Source: Dentipellis sp. KUC8613
Lineage: Eukaryota; Basidiomycota; Agaricomycetes; Russulales; Hericiaceae
Length of the DNA stretch: 64,000 bases
Reading direction: 5' to 3'
Assembly (NCBI GenBank): GCA_002286715.1
Contig: NSJX01000001.1
Span: 63,835-127,834 of the forward strand
Shown here piece by piece: positions 11,101 to 22,678 of this stretch (positions are counted from its first letter, which is position 1; every line of letters begins with the position of its first letter). Position numbers and translations under genes: made by a program. Below the pieces are notes generated by a model, which was not told the origin of the DNA, did no database searches, and worked only from the letters and a program-made list of their open reading frames with translations.

Positions 11101-11739
11101 GTCGACCGAGTCGAGCGCGGAGCCGTCGCGCGAGGGCAGTCTGGATGAGCGCGTGCCGGCCCCGGACAGGTTGATCCTGCCTAGAGTCAAGGAAGCCAAG
11201 GCTCCTGATGATGTGATAGACGTGGACATGGATGAGGACAAGGAGCTTCTGCCTGAAAAGCAGCAGGTTACGGAAGACTCGGTGGATGGCACGACTGCGG
11301 TCGGAGGTGAGGAGCCGGACGAGGAGATGTTGGAGCGGTGGACGGCGGCACTTCAGAAACTGGTGAAGGGGAAGCAGATGCTTGATCAGACGGTAGGCTG
11401 TTCTCTTCATGTGTTTTTCTGCAGGCATGACCATGACTCAACTTGCATATCACAGGACATGCAGGAGCTTGATTCTGTGCTGCGGGATATCAGCCTGGTG
11501 AGGGACACTGTCACCCTTCACACCCTGCAGGTAAGCCTTCTGTCTTCAGCTTCAGCACCCAAGTCTGAGGCTCACATTTCCATTTCTGGCATGTACAGAG
11601 CAGCCATCTCGGGCAGCATATGAAGCAGCTGAGTGAGCTTGATGGTGTGCCCTTTGCTGACGAGCACAGGCTCAAGGGCAGGGCTTGGGAGGTGGTGCAG
11701 TTCTGGCTGCTGAAACATGGGGATAGCTTTGATGCATAG
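8124..11739 (+). CDS. large disordered nuclear-type protein with C-terminal helical domain resembling LEDGF-IBD/TFIIS-N
   Basis: Five exons (8124-8232, 8285-10995, 11060-11392, 11456-11530, 11599-11739) keep frame and give 1122 residues. Most of the protein is low-complexity Ser/Pro/Ala/Lys/Glu sequence with nuclear-localisation-like clusters (KKRQLAK, RKRPR, PPKRPR) and acidic blocks. The best conserved-looking parts are a block near residue 800 (PISRRQLDALLGASHTGLEL), an AT-hook-like basic run spanning a splice junction (GKKPRRPRARV), and a C-terminal helical segment with VLRDISLVRDTVTLHTLQ followed by HMKQLSEL and RAWEVVQFW. The spacing of that segment recalls the LEDGF integrase-binding-domain or TFIIS N-terminal helical bundle. 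That is an inference by eye, so a chromatin role is only suggested. I chose the ATG at 8124 because it opens the frame before intron 1; the ATG at 8142 is an alternative. Confidence 0.75.
10464..10494 (+). repeat. ACAACC/ACC microsatellite in coding sequence
   Basis: A run of ACAACC-type units encodes a Thr tract within the large disordered protein. It is a likely site of length variation between strains. Confidence 0.6.
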
Positions 11740-12618
11740 CTGTGTTATATATGTTTGTGTGTCTACTATTATTGTAGTGCTTTGTGGGACATATTTTCGA
11801 AAAAATTGTTACTATGCTCCACCCTGTCCTGCTGATACTGGTATCATGGGGGGACCACGAGTGACCATTTGTTCATGTGTTTGAGCACTCTGGGTTGCAA
11901 TGGAAAGTGGCAGGCAAAGCACATTTCGTAGCCCAAACTGCTTTTGTAGAAGCATAGCAATCACATGTTCATCAACTGTTGTAGAAGTGACAGACCCGGA
12001 GTAACAGAAGCATTGCAAAGTAATGCAATGGCCACCAGCATGAGTGTGACCTGGGTTTGCACTGCATCTACCAGGTCATTTGTCTGCGTAGACATCATGC
12101 AGTTGCGCGCAGGCCCTAACTCGGAACACCCAAGAATAGCAAGCAGAGAAGAATCGCCCGATTGCCGAATAACGTACGAGACCGTTGTGCAAGGCCACTG
12201 ACTGGCTGCTGGACGTACTGCGCCGCGGCCACACGTGCGAATGACAACGTAGCGAGCACACGTTTGCGGCGAAGAATCGCCACAGCCGGACGGGAGCATT
12301 TCGGATATGCGACGGAGAGTGGAACGCTGGGGCGATAGAGTTCAATTGGGTCGCCGGGGGCGTACCTGTGTCGTCAGTGCGACACTCGTGCCATGTCGCT
12401 TATCGGGGAGAAGAGCGTCGAAAGCCGATTCGACGAGGTCGAGGGCGGTGAGAGAGCGATGCAAGGAGCGAGCTGAAGGCAATGGCGGTCTTGGAGGCAC
12501 GTGTAAGTGTGACTTGTGAGGTGACAGTGTGACCTGCGGTGACCTCCGCGTTTTTTGCTGGCGCGGCGGGATCGCAACGACTACGAAGGAGAACGCTGCT
12601 TACCGTCACAAGGCCGCA
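11740..12618. other. intergenic region
   Basis: This 879-bp stretch lies between the disordered nuclear protein and the cyclin gene, both on the plus strand. Short open frames occur on both strands but none shows protein-like composition or splice logic. Confidence 0.5.
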
Positions 12619-14054
12619 ATGCTTGCTTTGGCCCCGCCCGTTCAGCACGACTACCCCCAGCCAAGACAGCCCCAGCCCCGCTCTGCCCGCCCCGCTTCCT
12701 CTTCTCGTCCGCCCACCGTGGCGTCCTCATCTTCCTCCGCTTCCTCCTCCTCTTCCCGCCCTCTGTCTTCCTCTTCGTCCTCCTCGTCCTCTAACGCTCT
12801 TCCTACAGCCCTCCCAGACCCCCATTTATCGCGGCCACACCCCCCATCGGCCCCGCCACCACAGTCGCACCCAGTTGACATCCATCGCTACCCCTCCCAA
12901 GACCTCCTCCGCCTCCTTGCTTCCCTCCTCACTCAGATTGCTGCCGCCAATGACCACCTCCCCCATTCAGATCCTTCGTCCCAACAACCTCTCTCTCCCA
13001 CTGAGATGCATGCACGTCCCATCTGGTCGACGTTGACGACCGCATCTCGAGTAGCCTTTTCCACACCTTCCTCCCAGCTGTCCTTCCATGCCCGCAACAT
13101 CCCCTCTATCTCCCTCGAAGCATACCTCCTCCGCATCCTCAAGTACTGTCCTACCACCAACGATGTCTTCCTCAGCCTCCTTGTCTACTTCGACCGCATG
13201 GCCCGTCTCTCCGCTGACTCAACTGGAAAGACGTTTGTCATCGACTCGTATAACATTCACCGTCTTGTCATCGCAGGCGTCACCGTCGCGAGCAAGTTCT
13301 TCAGCGACGTGTTCTACACGAACTCGCGCTACGCCAAGGTGTGTGCTCCTCCCCTGACCTGCGACACGTGCGTCTGCGATATTGTGTGCGCGGCTCCAGT
13401 TCTGCCGCCGCCTTTCAGCCTTGTTTCATGCCTTTCGAGTCTCCATATCCCGGCGACTGCAGCGAGACCTGCTCACGCTCTCCATTTACATTTGCATGCT
13501 GGCCCGGCCCAGCAAACACGCCTTTCCCCATTCGTCGAACACAATTAGCCGCCGCCGATTACTGTCCTATACTCACAACCCACCCACAGGTCGGCGGCCT
13601 CCCGCAAGCCGAGCTCAACCGGCTCGAGCTGCAGTTCCTCCTGCTGAACGACTTCCGCCTCACCATCTCGGAGCAGCAGATGCAGCACTACGCCGAGCAG
13701 CTCATCCTCTTCTCGCAGACGCACGCACTGCCCCCGCCCGCGCCGTCGCCGCACACCACGCCGTCGCAGTTCTTCGTTGAGCCGCACTCGCCGCCGCATC
13801 CGCACCCGCACCGCACGCCCTCGCTGCACGCCTCGCGCTCGACCGCGTCCTTCGCGTCCGACACCGAGACGGAAACGGAAACGGAGACCGAGGCGGAGAC
13901 CGAGTTCGACGGCTCGACGGACGACGAGCCGACGATACGCCCGCACGCGCACAGCGACGCCGGCAGCGTGTACAGCGCCGCGAGCGAGGACGCGCCTGCG
14001 CCTGCGCCCCCGCCGGACACGCCGTACCGCGATCACCACATGGGCAGCCCGTAG
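12619..14054 (+). CDS. Pho80-like cyclin
   Basis: Two exons (12619-13338 and 13590-14054) encode 394 residues. The cyclin box spans about residues 170-290. Visible motifs are LEAYLLRILKYCP, FLSLLVYFDRM, FVIDSYNIHRLVIAGVTVA, SKFFSDVFYTNSRYAKVGGL and LNRLELQFLLLNDFRL, which are diagnostic of the fungal Pho80/Pcl branch. Members bind a Pho85-type CDK and act in phosphate sensing, glycogen control or cell-cycle entry. The long N-terminal Ser/Pro-rich tail and the C-terminal acidic tail, which contains a Thr-Glu repeat, look disordered. The intron is unusually long for this region (251 nt) and falls inside the cyclin box at AK|VGG. The start ATG at 12619 follows a pyrimidine-poor leader; an upstream in-frame ATG at 12529 would add 30 poorly conserved-looking residues. 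Confidence 0.9.
13862..13904 (+). repeat. Thr-Glu coding microsatellite (GAGACG/GAAACG units)
   Basis: Short imperfect hexamer units encode alternating Thr and Glu in the tail of the Pho80-like cyclin. Confidence 0.6.
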
Positions 14055-14757
14055 TCCTGGCCCCCCGTTCCCGTCCCCGCTGCTGCTTGCCTGCCTGTAG
14101 ACGCCTGCCTCGCCCGGCGAATGGCACGGCAAGGCGAAAGTACGTTAGTGATATCCCCGCGCCGCGTGCCAGTGGGCCGTGGCGCGCTCGGTAATATACA
14201 GCACCGTATAGTACATACACTTTACACCCCCACATACAACATGTCCATCCATCCTCCTTCATCCTTCATCCTCACTGCCACCGCCGCATGCCATAAGCCC
14301 ACGCCATACTGACTCTCCCGCCTACACTATAATCCACTTTTCATCCGTCCGTTCACGGTCTTCTCGGTCCATGTCACTCCATCTTCAAGCTTCATTCACT
14401 ACATTGATACGTATACATCTCGCCATTGTCTAGTCTCCTGTCTCCCGTCTCCTGTCTCCTGTTCGTTCGCCTGCACTGGCCTTGTCCTGTTAGCGGTTCG
14501 GTCTTGGTCTTTGTCCATTGTCCATTGTCCATCGGTATATAAGTTACATAGTGTACATATCATTATCACAACGCACGAACGCACGACGCACGACGCACGG
14601 TATCGATGCAGTTTCGAAAGTGTCACTGTGTCGGTGGCTTAGAAGTGTCGTTGCCTGCTTTCGAGAACTCTCCAGGGCGAATCTACAGAATACTTTGGCC
14701 ACGTACATTGTCTGCTGGGGAAGCAATTGAAGGGTGCCTCGGGTCCGTTCACAGTGA
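14055..14757. other. intergenic region
   Basis: This 703-bp stretch runs from the end of the cyclin gene to tRNA-Cys. It includes short tandem-like runs such as repeated GTCTCCT near 14440-14460 and GTCCATT near 14510-14530. No gene is seen. Confidence 0.5.
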
Positions 14758-14849
14758 GACACCGTAGCTCAGTGGTTAGAGCATGCGATTGCAGTTTGCA
14801 ATGCTTAATCATTATCGCAGGGTCCCGTGTTCGACTCACGGTGGTGTCT
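14758..14849 (+). tRNA. tRNA-Cys (GCA) with 19-nt intron
   Basis: The cloverleaf is complete. The acceptor GACACCG (14758-14764) pairs with TGGTGTC (14842-14848), and discriminator U73 is at 14849. The D arm is GCTC..GAGC, the anticodon stem TGCGA (14784-14788) pairs with TCGCA (14115-position equivalent 14815-14819), and the T arm is CCGTG-TTCGACT-CACGG. The anticodon GCA is at 14791-14793. A 19-nt intron (14795-14813) sits at the canonical 37/38 position and contains TTGCAATGC, complementary to the anticodon region, as expected for tRNA-splicing-endonuclease substrates. The U73 discriminator fits Cys. Confidence 0.95.
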
Positions 14850-16668
14850 AATCAGAAGTCTCATCGATGTTTTTTCCCGATTTGCGTTGTTCTCTCATGT
14901 GTGGCAACACCTGCTTGGGCCGAGCAGAGGCGTGTGTTTGGTGTCGTTCCTTACGACCGTACCGTGCGCATATGCAATTCGGTGGGTTCCCACGATTCGG
15001 CATCGTCCGGTGGACAACGTCAACTACTCAGTGCAGCACTCGACACTCCCGGTGACTAGTTGACTGCCCACTCCTCCGCATTCGAATTACTGCCGTGCTA
15101 CGGAAAAGTTGTGGGATACCTCTTCGTAAGCGTCTTCTATGTGCCGCTTTTTATGGTCTAGGTTTGCGTCTTTCTGCCTTTTGCAAGTCCCTAGCGCTGA
15201 ACCCTTCTTGATGATCTACCCTTCCAGACATAGACGTGCCATATAAATGTCTCCCGGGGCGCTGCGGCATGCGCATAGACATTGGAACCTGGCTGTTACC
15301 TGAGGCCGACCTGCCGAGGGCCGTTGAGACTCTTATCAAGCAGGGCCTGGCGTCGAAGCCGCAGGCTTACTGATTCTGCAAGGATCTGACAGAGCGTATG
15401 ATACTGTCACTTAGCCGTCTACGTCAGGAGCCACATCCCCGTGGGCCTAGTATGTATATACTGACGACACCGACATGCTGCGGCCTGTCGCTCGTGGATG
15501 TTCCATGTGCCGCAGGTACTGCCGCTGAATTGTAACCACCCAGGAAACATCCAAGTCACTCGCTGCACAGCGTCGGACCGCGGTACGTACGTTACGCGCA
15601 CCCCGCTCCGCAATCATAATCACAGCGCATAGCGACTTTGTGCACTTCTATTAGTATAGATGTCTTGCCTATCAACAGTTATCAAAGTCTCGTTCCATCA
15701 GACCGCAATGTCGCGCTGCATATGTCGCGCGTAGCCTTCAATCTGCACAAACCGCAGTCAGACGACCGCGCCCGATATTTCTTCGAGGTACCGCACACGC
15801 CTGCCGGGCTCCCGAGTGCCCAGGTCGCCCCGCATCAGCGATAACCTCACGGACTTTCGCTCTGCTTCGTCCTTGATCAGCGCGATATGAACAGCGGGAG
15901 GGGGCATCTTGGCCGCCGGGTCGCGAGGCGCGCGCAGCGTCAGAAGCTTCCGGCTTCCATCTGCTGCCTCTAACCCCAGCGTCGCGCACCTCGGGCGCCT
16001 GCGCACCTTTCCTTCACACCCGGATTTTGCGCCTGCCCCCTGTCCGCCGCCTGCCGTCCCGCATTCTCTGCGTTCTGTGCGCCATTGACCCACACCCACA
16101 CCGAGGCATGCATGATTCAGATGCCGCTGCGCTTCGAGAGTGATGCCAATACAGCCCCCCGCGATCCATACTTCACTGCCCTCCATTCCTCGTTGGGCCG
16201 CATCGGGCCCTGGGCCCGTGGCCGTGGCCGCCCTCCCCGGCGTACCCACGAGCACACACACACACAGCACGCACGACGCCGGTCGTGAAGCGCAGGCATA
16301 ATGCATAAAGCGTTCTCGCGGGCTGGGAATGGGAACTGGGAAATAGGAATGGGAACAGGAACCGCGATACACATACAGACGGTACGCGCCGCCCCAGGAC
16401 GAGTGGCATCTATCGTCTGCATACGCCCGCGGGGCGTGTCGTAAAGCCCCCGCCGCGAAACACGGCAGCGCGTACCCACGGGGGGCTGCAGAAGCGTGTC
16501 AGCGCTCCCATTGATTCGATGATTGTGGATCTGATGCTCGCCGGGACGTGTATATGAAGGAGGCCTCGGGCGTGCTGTCCCAGACATACACATCCGCCCC
16601 TGCCCCCGCGTCTATTGTCTCTCGCGCGTTCGCGTCTGCATTCTACATTCACACCCTCGACCACCGTC
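14850..16668. other. long intergenic region, no supported gene
   Basis: This 1.8-kb stretch lies between tRNA-Cys and the O-methyltransferase gene. A 204-codon minus-strand open frame (15758-16372) is present, but its N-terminal half is low-quality sequence and no domain is recognisable. The right end should contain the O-methyltransferase promoter. Confidence 0.45.
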
Positions 16669-18529
16669 ATGCCCTCCTCGACCGTGACCGCCAAGGAGCG
16701 CAAGATCGCCGACCTGCGCGCCCTCGTGTCGCTCATCAGCTCCGCGACCGAGTCGGCCATTGCCTCGTACGAGGCGTACCAGGGCGAAGTCCCAGCGCTG
16801 GACGAGCTCGGGAACGACGGGCTCGGGCCGACCGATCTGCACAAGCACCTGCGCGTCCTCGAGAGCGCGACCACGCAGCTGTGCACGACGCTCACGCCGC
16901 CGACGTTGACCATCTTCAGTGTGCGTCCGTTCTCCACACTTTTGTAGTGCCAGATATTTGGTCCTGACCGTGACCGCGACCACAGAAAGCCCTGGCCGGC
17001 TTCGAGGTCGCCTGCATGCGCGTCGCGATCCGCGCGAAGATCCCCGACATCCTGCTCGCGCACCCGGAGGGCCTGCACGTCGACGCGATCGCGGAGAAGG
17101 CCGGGCTCGAGCCGAAGAAGCTCGCGCGCATCCTGCGCTGCCTGGCTGCGCGGCACACGTTCCTCGAGGTCTCGCACGACGTGTTCACGAACAGCCGCAC
17201 GTCGTACACGCTGCGCTCCGAGTGCCCCATCGCGGACTACGCGGGCATGATGGCGGAGGAGTTCCAGCGCAACGCGACCGCGAACCTGTACGACGCGCTC
17301 ACCGACCCCGTGTACGGCCCGTCGTACGATGCGAACCGGTCTGCCTTCTCCTATGGCGTGAAGGATGAGCTGAAGGACGTCGCACTGTTCACCTGGTACG
17401 AGCACCACGTACGTCGTCTCCTTTTGTAAACTCGAGGCCTCCCTTCTCTGACGCCCTCGAAGCCGGAATTGAGACAGGTATTGCAATCTTCTAAACGGAC
17501 AGTAGCCAGTTACTTATCAGTGCCCAGCGTTTCAGCCGAGCAATGACGAGCGACCGCTACGGCCGTATCTTCGACTGTCAGTTACCTTCGCCCATACTGC
17601 CCCTGCCGGACTAACACGGGCGACAGTCTACCCCGTGGAATCGCTGCCTGCGGGCACGACGTGGTGCGATGTCGGCGGTGGTTACGGCCACATCTGGCTG
17701 GAGATGTCCCGGCGGCACCCCCAGTTCCACTATGTCCTGCAAGACATGCCCAAGGTTATCACGCTCGCAAAGCCGGTGTGTGAATTTCTTTCCTCGAATC
17801 CGAAAACCATCGATGTTAATGTCAATAATGCCTGCTGATCACGCGCAGTTCTGGGAAGAGATGAATGGCGAGGCCGTGCAGCAGAAGCGCATAGACTTCG
17901 TACCTATCAACTTCTTGACCGAGTCGCCCGTCAGCGGCGCGGACTTCTACTACGTGCGCCCCATGCAATACGCCGCGTCCCCGTCATATCCTGATCAGCC
18001 CACGTTTCCAGATGAGGCACATCATCCACGACTGGCCCAACCACGACTCCATCACGATCCTGCAGAACGTCCGCAAGGCGATGAAGCCAACCAGCCGTCT
18101 CCTCATCCGTGAGTGCACAGTGCATCCGTCGCCAAGCTGCACATATGGAATATGAGTAGCTCATTTCCGCTTCGCATGCTGCAGATGAGTTTATCCTGCC
18201 CAGTCTCGAGGGTGGAGGACTGGCCGACGCGCCGAAGCCGCTGATGCCCATGTACGGTGCTGGGAACGCACGGCCGTTCCTGCAGGACATCAACATGATG
18301 TCCTCGCTGAACTCGCAGGAGCGCCCCCTGACGCAGTTCATCGAACTCGGGTCAGCATTTCAACCATATGCCATAGCAATATAACTCACCGTGTCCAATA
18401 TATGATATCTCTAGGAACAAAGCTGGCCTCGAATTCGTGAAGCTCTGGGAGGGCATCGAGAACTCCGCGGTCGAGTTCAAAGTTGCACAACAGATGCAAC
18501 GGGCTGCAGGCGAAACGCGACATGCGTAG
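16669..18529 (+). CDS. SAM-dependent O-methyltransferase (plant COMT-like fungal family)
   Basis: This gene has about eight exons. An N-terminal helical/dimerisation part holds a winged-helix block (VDAIAEKAGLEPKKLARILR). SAM-binding motif I is DVGGGYGHIWLEM, followed by FHYVLQDMPKVI. The catalytic His sits in MRHIIHDWPNHDSI, in the place of the HDW(S/G)D motif of caffeate-type O-methyltransferases. Such enzymes transfer methyl from S-adenosylmethionine to hydroxyl groups of small aromatic or polyketide substrates; the substrate here cannot be told. The exon following the first long exon begins ALAGFEVACMRVAIR. The stop TAG at 18527-18529 closes RAAGETRHA. No biosynthetic-cluster partners lie next to it. 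The family is firm; two small middle exons near 17530-17580 are the least certain part. Confidence 0.88.
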
Positions 18530-18947
18530 TCGCTGCTGTTGCGGGGGTGATGGAGAGAGAGACAGGCCTTACTCAACGATGAGGCCTTCTCTTCAGGTCC
18601 TCGAACGAAACCTGACTCAACGATCAGGGTCGTCTGCTGAGGTGCCAGCGTTTGTGTACGATGACGGAAAGGATGGATGTAGCATAGAATAACAACGAAT
18701 GTCCTATTTGATGACCTTTTTGGAAGACCTTTGAGAGGACACGATGGTGAGTGCAGAGAAAGATTGATGGTGGGGGGTCCTCTGCTTTATACTGTCGTGG
18801 GAAAGCAGACAGATGCGCTTAGTCAGGCAAATGCTTGGTTAGAACAGCGGCGTATTCAAGTCACAAACAACCTATTGCTTGAGCTCTACCTCAACCAAGC
18901 TGCCCACCCTTCAAACCCATCCAGCGTAATATTTGACACACGTAAAA
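18530..18947. other. intergenic region upstream of SPT4
   Basis: This 418-bp stretch has no recognisable gene and likely contains the SPT4 promoter. Confidence 0.5.
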
Positions 18948-19419
18948 ATGGCTGCAGCTATTCCCACCCAAGCACGCGGCAAGACGCTCCGCGCATGCCT
19001 GCTCTGCTCAATCATCCAGTCTCCAGCCGACTTCAGACGGAATGGCTGCCCGAATTGCGAAGAGCTCATGCAGGTGCGTCTTCTCTTCAGGACTATTCCC
19101 AGTAAGGTTTCTGAAATGTGAAATCGGTTGTTTATAGATGAAAAGCTCGCCTGACCGCATCCAAGTGTGCACGACCACGTACTTCGATGGTGTTATTGCC
19201 GTGATCGACCCCGAGTCGAGTTGGGTGGCTCGATGGCAGCGCACATGTGCGTCCTTCTCTTCTTTCAAACACATACGCTTTAATAACATTTCAACAGCAA
19301 AATATGTCCGAGGCATGTACGCCGTACGTGTGAAGGGCCGGATACCGGACGACGTAGAGGCCGAGCTCGAGAGCAGAGGCATCAAGTACCGCCCCCGCGA
19401 CCAGACGGACCAAGACTAG
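18948..19419 (+). CDS. SPT4: transcription elongation factor SPT4
   Basis: Three exons (intron 1 at 19074-19137, intron 2 near 19247-19301) encode about 118 residues, the usual size for the family. The four-cysteine zinc finger is seen in RACLLCSIIQ and NGCPNCEEL. It is followed by the conserved block TTYFDGVIAVIDPESSWVARW and the C-terminal YVRGMYAVRVKGRIP. Spt4 pairs with the NGN domain of Spt5 to form DSIF, which binds RNA polymerase II (and I) and supports processive elongation through chromatin. An in-frame ATG five codons upstream (18933) is possible, but the ATG at 18948 has the better context (AAAAATGGC). Confidence 0.96.
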
Positions 19420-19756
19420 ACACCTACGTACACCACACCCTCATGACAGTTTCCTCGCTTCATTCTCCTTACCATCCAACATTGCTTTCTGTATTTCTAC
19501 GTCCACCTCCCAGTCACTACACTGAAATATGGTATAATATATATCATGGGTTACATCGTCTACGGAGTAAGGTATACATGCATGCTGTGCGTATATTACA
19601 GCTGGGGGGTGAAGGTAACGTTGTCGTTGCATTACACAATACAGAAGAATCCAGAAATCCACAAGAATCCAACCTTGGAGGGTCCAAGATATCCAAATGT
19701 CACAAGTGTCCGCAGTTATCACAAAGAGTCAGGACGGTGGGTGCATGCATGCGATT
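19420..19756. other. convergent 3' region
   Basis: This 337-bp stretch lies between the SPT4 and lipase stops. Only 3' UTR sequence is expected and no gene is seen. Confidence 0.5.
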
Positions 19757-22392
19757 TTACTGGAGCTCTTCCAGAACCCGGTCGTACTGGTGCGGCATGT
19801 GTGAACTTCAAAACAAAGTAGTCAATAACAAGTTCACAAGTTAAGACGGTCGATTTATGACGCACCTCAGCATATCTCTCGCAAAGACAATCTGCGAGAA
19901 CACCTTCTCTACGTCCAGCACCTCGAACAGCCGGAGCTGCGTGCGGTCCTTATCTTTAGTCTGCGCGGCATTGTACGAGTACTTCGCGTCACCCTGAAGC
20001 GGGGGCATGTCTTCCAAATCGCCTTCATGGACTGCCCACAGGACACGTCCAGGCGGGAACAGATTGGACATTGTCATGTTCGCTTCGAGAGTCTTGCGGA
20101 TTGACAGAAACTGCGGAGGGGTGCCTGAAGTCAGACACGTTCCTCCTGGAACTGGAATCATAAGAGAGAGCCTACCCAGACAGGATCTTCCGAGGTTCCG
20201 AAGCCTGTTTTCCATTTCAGAGCCCGTTTGGTAATGGCACTGTATCCTTCTGCACCGCCATTGGCATTTGCCTTGCAAAGCCAGGCAGAGGCACGATTCA
20301 TGTCTCGGATCGAACCGAGGGATAAACGAGAGACAACATCATGGGAATAAACGAAGGAAGTGATCATGTTCGAGGTGAGGGCACTGAGGCGTGGGCAAGC
20401 AATGCAGCTGATGAGGTATGGCGCATTGAGCATAATGGACGGGCGAATGATGTTTGGATGACTCACGGAGGTGCGATACAGTATACAGAGACCCGACGGC
20501 CCACTGGGAGACCGCTGGACCGGACAGTTGCACATGATGCTGGATCAGCCCACATCTACAGGCATCATTAGCAATTTATTCCATACGTCTGCTAAACAAG
20601 ACTCACCATGGCCAGGAGGGCTGCGACTCCGGCACCAAGACTGTGGCCGCACATGACCAGCTCTGTGCAGCATGAGCTCATTGCAAGACAGGACGTCATG
20701 ATAAAAGCTCACCATATCCTTTGTTCTTCTTCAATGCCTCCTTCACAGCAACATGGACAGGCCTTCCAGGAGAGCCCATCGCCCGCGCCATCCTCAGCAT
20801 CCCCCCATGCACCTGATACGTCTGCACAGACGCAAACGAAGCAACCGACATGAACGAGGCCGAGCGCATCCTCGGCGCCGGCGGCCGCAGCGAGTTCGTC
20901 GAAGCCTTGTGAGGAAACGGCAACATCCCCGGCATCCCTTCCGTGCCCGTCTTCTCGTCTTCCTCCACATCCGCCTTCGACTCTGCACGCGGTTCTGGAG
21001 CTTGTGCGCTCGCGGGCTCAAACTCCTCCGGGTCGCACGTCAGGTCGACAGCAATCTCATTCAGCGACATGGTCCCGCGGAAGACGAGCACAATTTGTCG
21101 GCGCGCGTGGTCAGTGAGCACCCAGAAGCGTGGCATGCGCTCTTGGTCGCTCAGGACGGCCGATATGGGCTTTTCGCCGTGCGCGCCGGTGCCAGCGTAC
21201 TGCATGAAGATCTCGCGGTCATGTCTGCCAAGCAACACGTCCCACCAAGAATAGGCAGGCGGTGTGTTTATGTGGCCTGGTTCAATATGAGGAGGAGCTG
21301 AGCCAGATGCAGAGGGCGGGGGACGAGTTTTGGCCGCGGTTTCTTCAGATGCGTCGAGCGCTTGCGCGAGCATTTCTTTTTCTTCCTGCACGGCCGCATT
21401 GGGGTCTTGACGCAACGAGGAAGACGGTTTCGAGTCCGGAGTGGGAGAAACTCCGAAGAAAAGGAGTGACGCGCCGCCATAGCCAGCCAAGACCATCTTG
21501 GAGAGGCGGCGAAGGGTATGTTTTAGCTCGGAGTTTGGCATACGGAGTGGTTTCCCGCTCGGCGGTTTCGTGCGTCCCGAGCGTCCGTTGACTTGGAGCA
21601 AACGCGCATCAGGGTCGTCGCCTACTTCCTCGATATCTGCTGTGATAAGTTGGCCTTTGTTGCCGGAGAAGATGGTGTCCGAGGTGACGCTGATCCGCGA
21701 CTCTGTCCGCTTGTGGCGCCAGACGCCGTCCGACTCGTCATGGAAGGGTATTTCGTGCATGTACTTCATCCATTTCTTGACCTGCCAGTCATGAGTGACA
21801 CCCTGAAGTGCGCCCCAGCCGACGAGGGCCCGCGCGACTTCTGTGACTCCGTACTTCTCTTCGGGAAGGTGTTCATGCAAAGCGGGTTCGTTCCATTCAC
21901 GCTGTACGAGAGTAATGAAGGACGCGAGTGAGAATGAGGCCTCGTCGCTGCCAGGGAAGATGGCGGTCAAGGCGTTGATAGAGCTATAGGCGGCGACTAT
22001 CGAGGCAGACGTCAGGCTTTCGCCGAGGAGGATGGGGAGAAGCGCAAGCTGCTCCACTGCGGTAATGGCAGATGCAACTGCACTCCCAAAGGCATCGCCA
22101 GTACCCAGTTTGCCTCCGAAGAATGCATAGTCCAAGGCTGATCCTGTTAAACCCGCCGCAGAGGAAGCAATCCCTCGGGTGATACCAAACTGAAAACATA
22201 CGCCAACAATGTCAGGATATTGAGCGCAATAACACGTGAATTCAACAGACTCACCCCGAGCCTGGTGCCCGCCTTCGCTGCCGCGAAGCCCACCGACGAT
22301 GCCGCGGATGCATAGTCGATTCCAAGGCGACCATACTTGTCTAAGAACGTGTTCATCTCTGAGATGGCGTTCATGGTGAAGGTAAGAGACAA
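19757..22392 (-). CDS. class-3 lipase, sn-1 diacylglycerol-lipase-like
   Basis: This is a large multi-exon alpha/beta-hydrolase. The start chosen is the ATG at 22390-22392 (MSLTFTMNAISEM); a second Met lies at 22374. Exon 1 ends GTRLG and joins FGITRGIASSAAGL after a GTGAGT intron. The lipase core starts with the substrate-entry strand QIVLVFRGTMSLNEIAVDL. The nucleophile elbow GHSLGAG lies just after an intron (KNKGY|ELVMC). The likely catalytic Asp is in YSHDVVSRLS and the likely His in the C-terminal HMPHQYDRVLEELQ, encoded by the last exon ending at 19757. This is the arrangement of DAGL-type fungal lipases, which cleave diacylglycerol or related lipids. A long linker before the nucleophile (Ser/Pro/Glu-rich) looks disordered. 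The gene is divergent from PIG-A with only 286 bp between coding starts. Confidence 0.88.
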
Positions 22393-22678
22393 GTTCGCAC
22401 CATTGAAGCACTGAAGGAATCACAGGGTAATGGCGTCCACAGTGGAGATGGCAACTGCGCTTTTCCTACAATTTGGCGCGATGTTTAATTACGTAACCAG
22501 CAGTAACCACTTATCCGCCTCTATTCCGACAGTATTGCGACGCGTGAGTCTCAGGCTCTTGACACTTACGCTTCCAGCTCAAGCTTCAAGACCCTCGTCC
22601 ACGACGTGCTGGATGCTCCATTCAAAGCTGTCGGTCTGGGACTGCGGCGGGTAGACATTCTGCACGCTGTCTAGGATC
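22393..22678. promoter_or_regulatory. short bidirectional promoter (lipase/PIG-A)
   Basis: Only 286 bp separate the divergent lipase and PIG-A start codons, so the two genes must share promoter space. I can point to no specific factor site with confidence. Confidence 0.5.

Noticed and set aside
15758..16372. 204-codon minus-strand open frame with a protein-like C-terminal half (APRDPAAKMPPPAVHIALIK)
   Set aside because: The N-terminal half is repetitive, there is no recognisable domain or splice support, and long chance frames are common in this GC-rich DNA.
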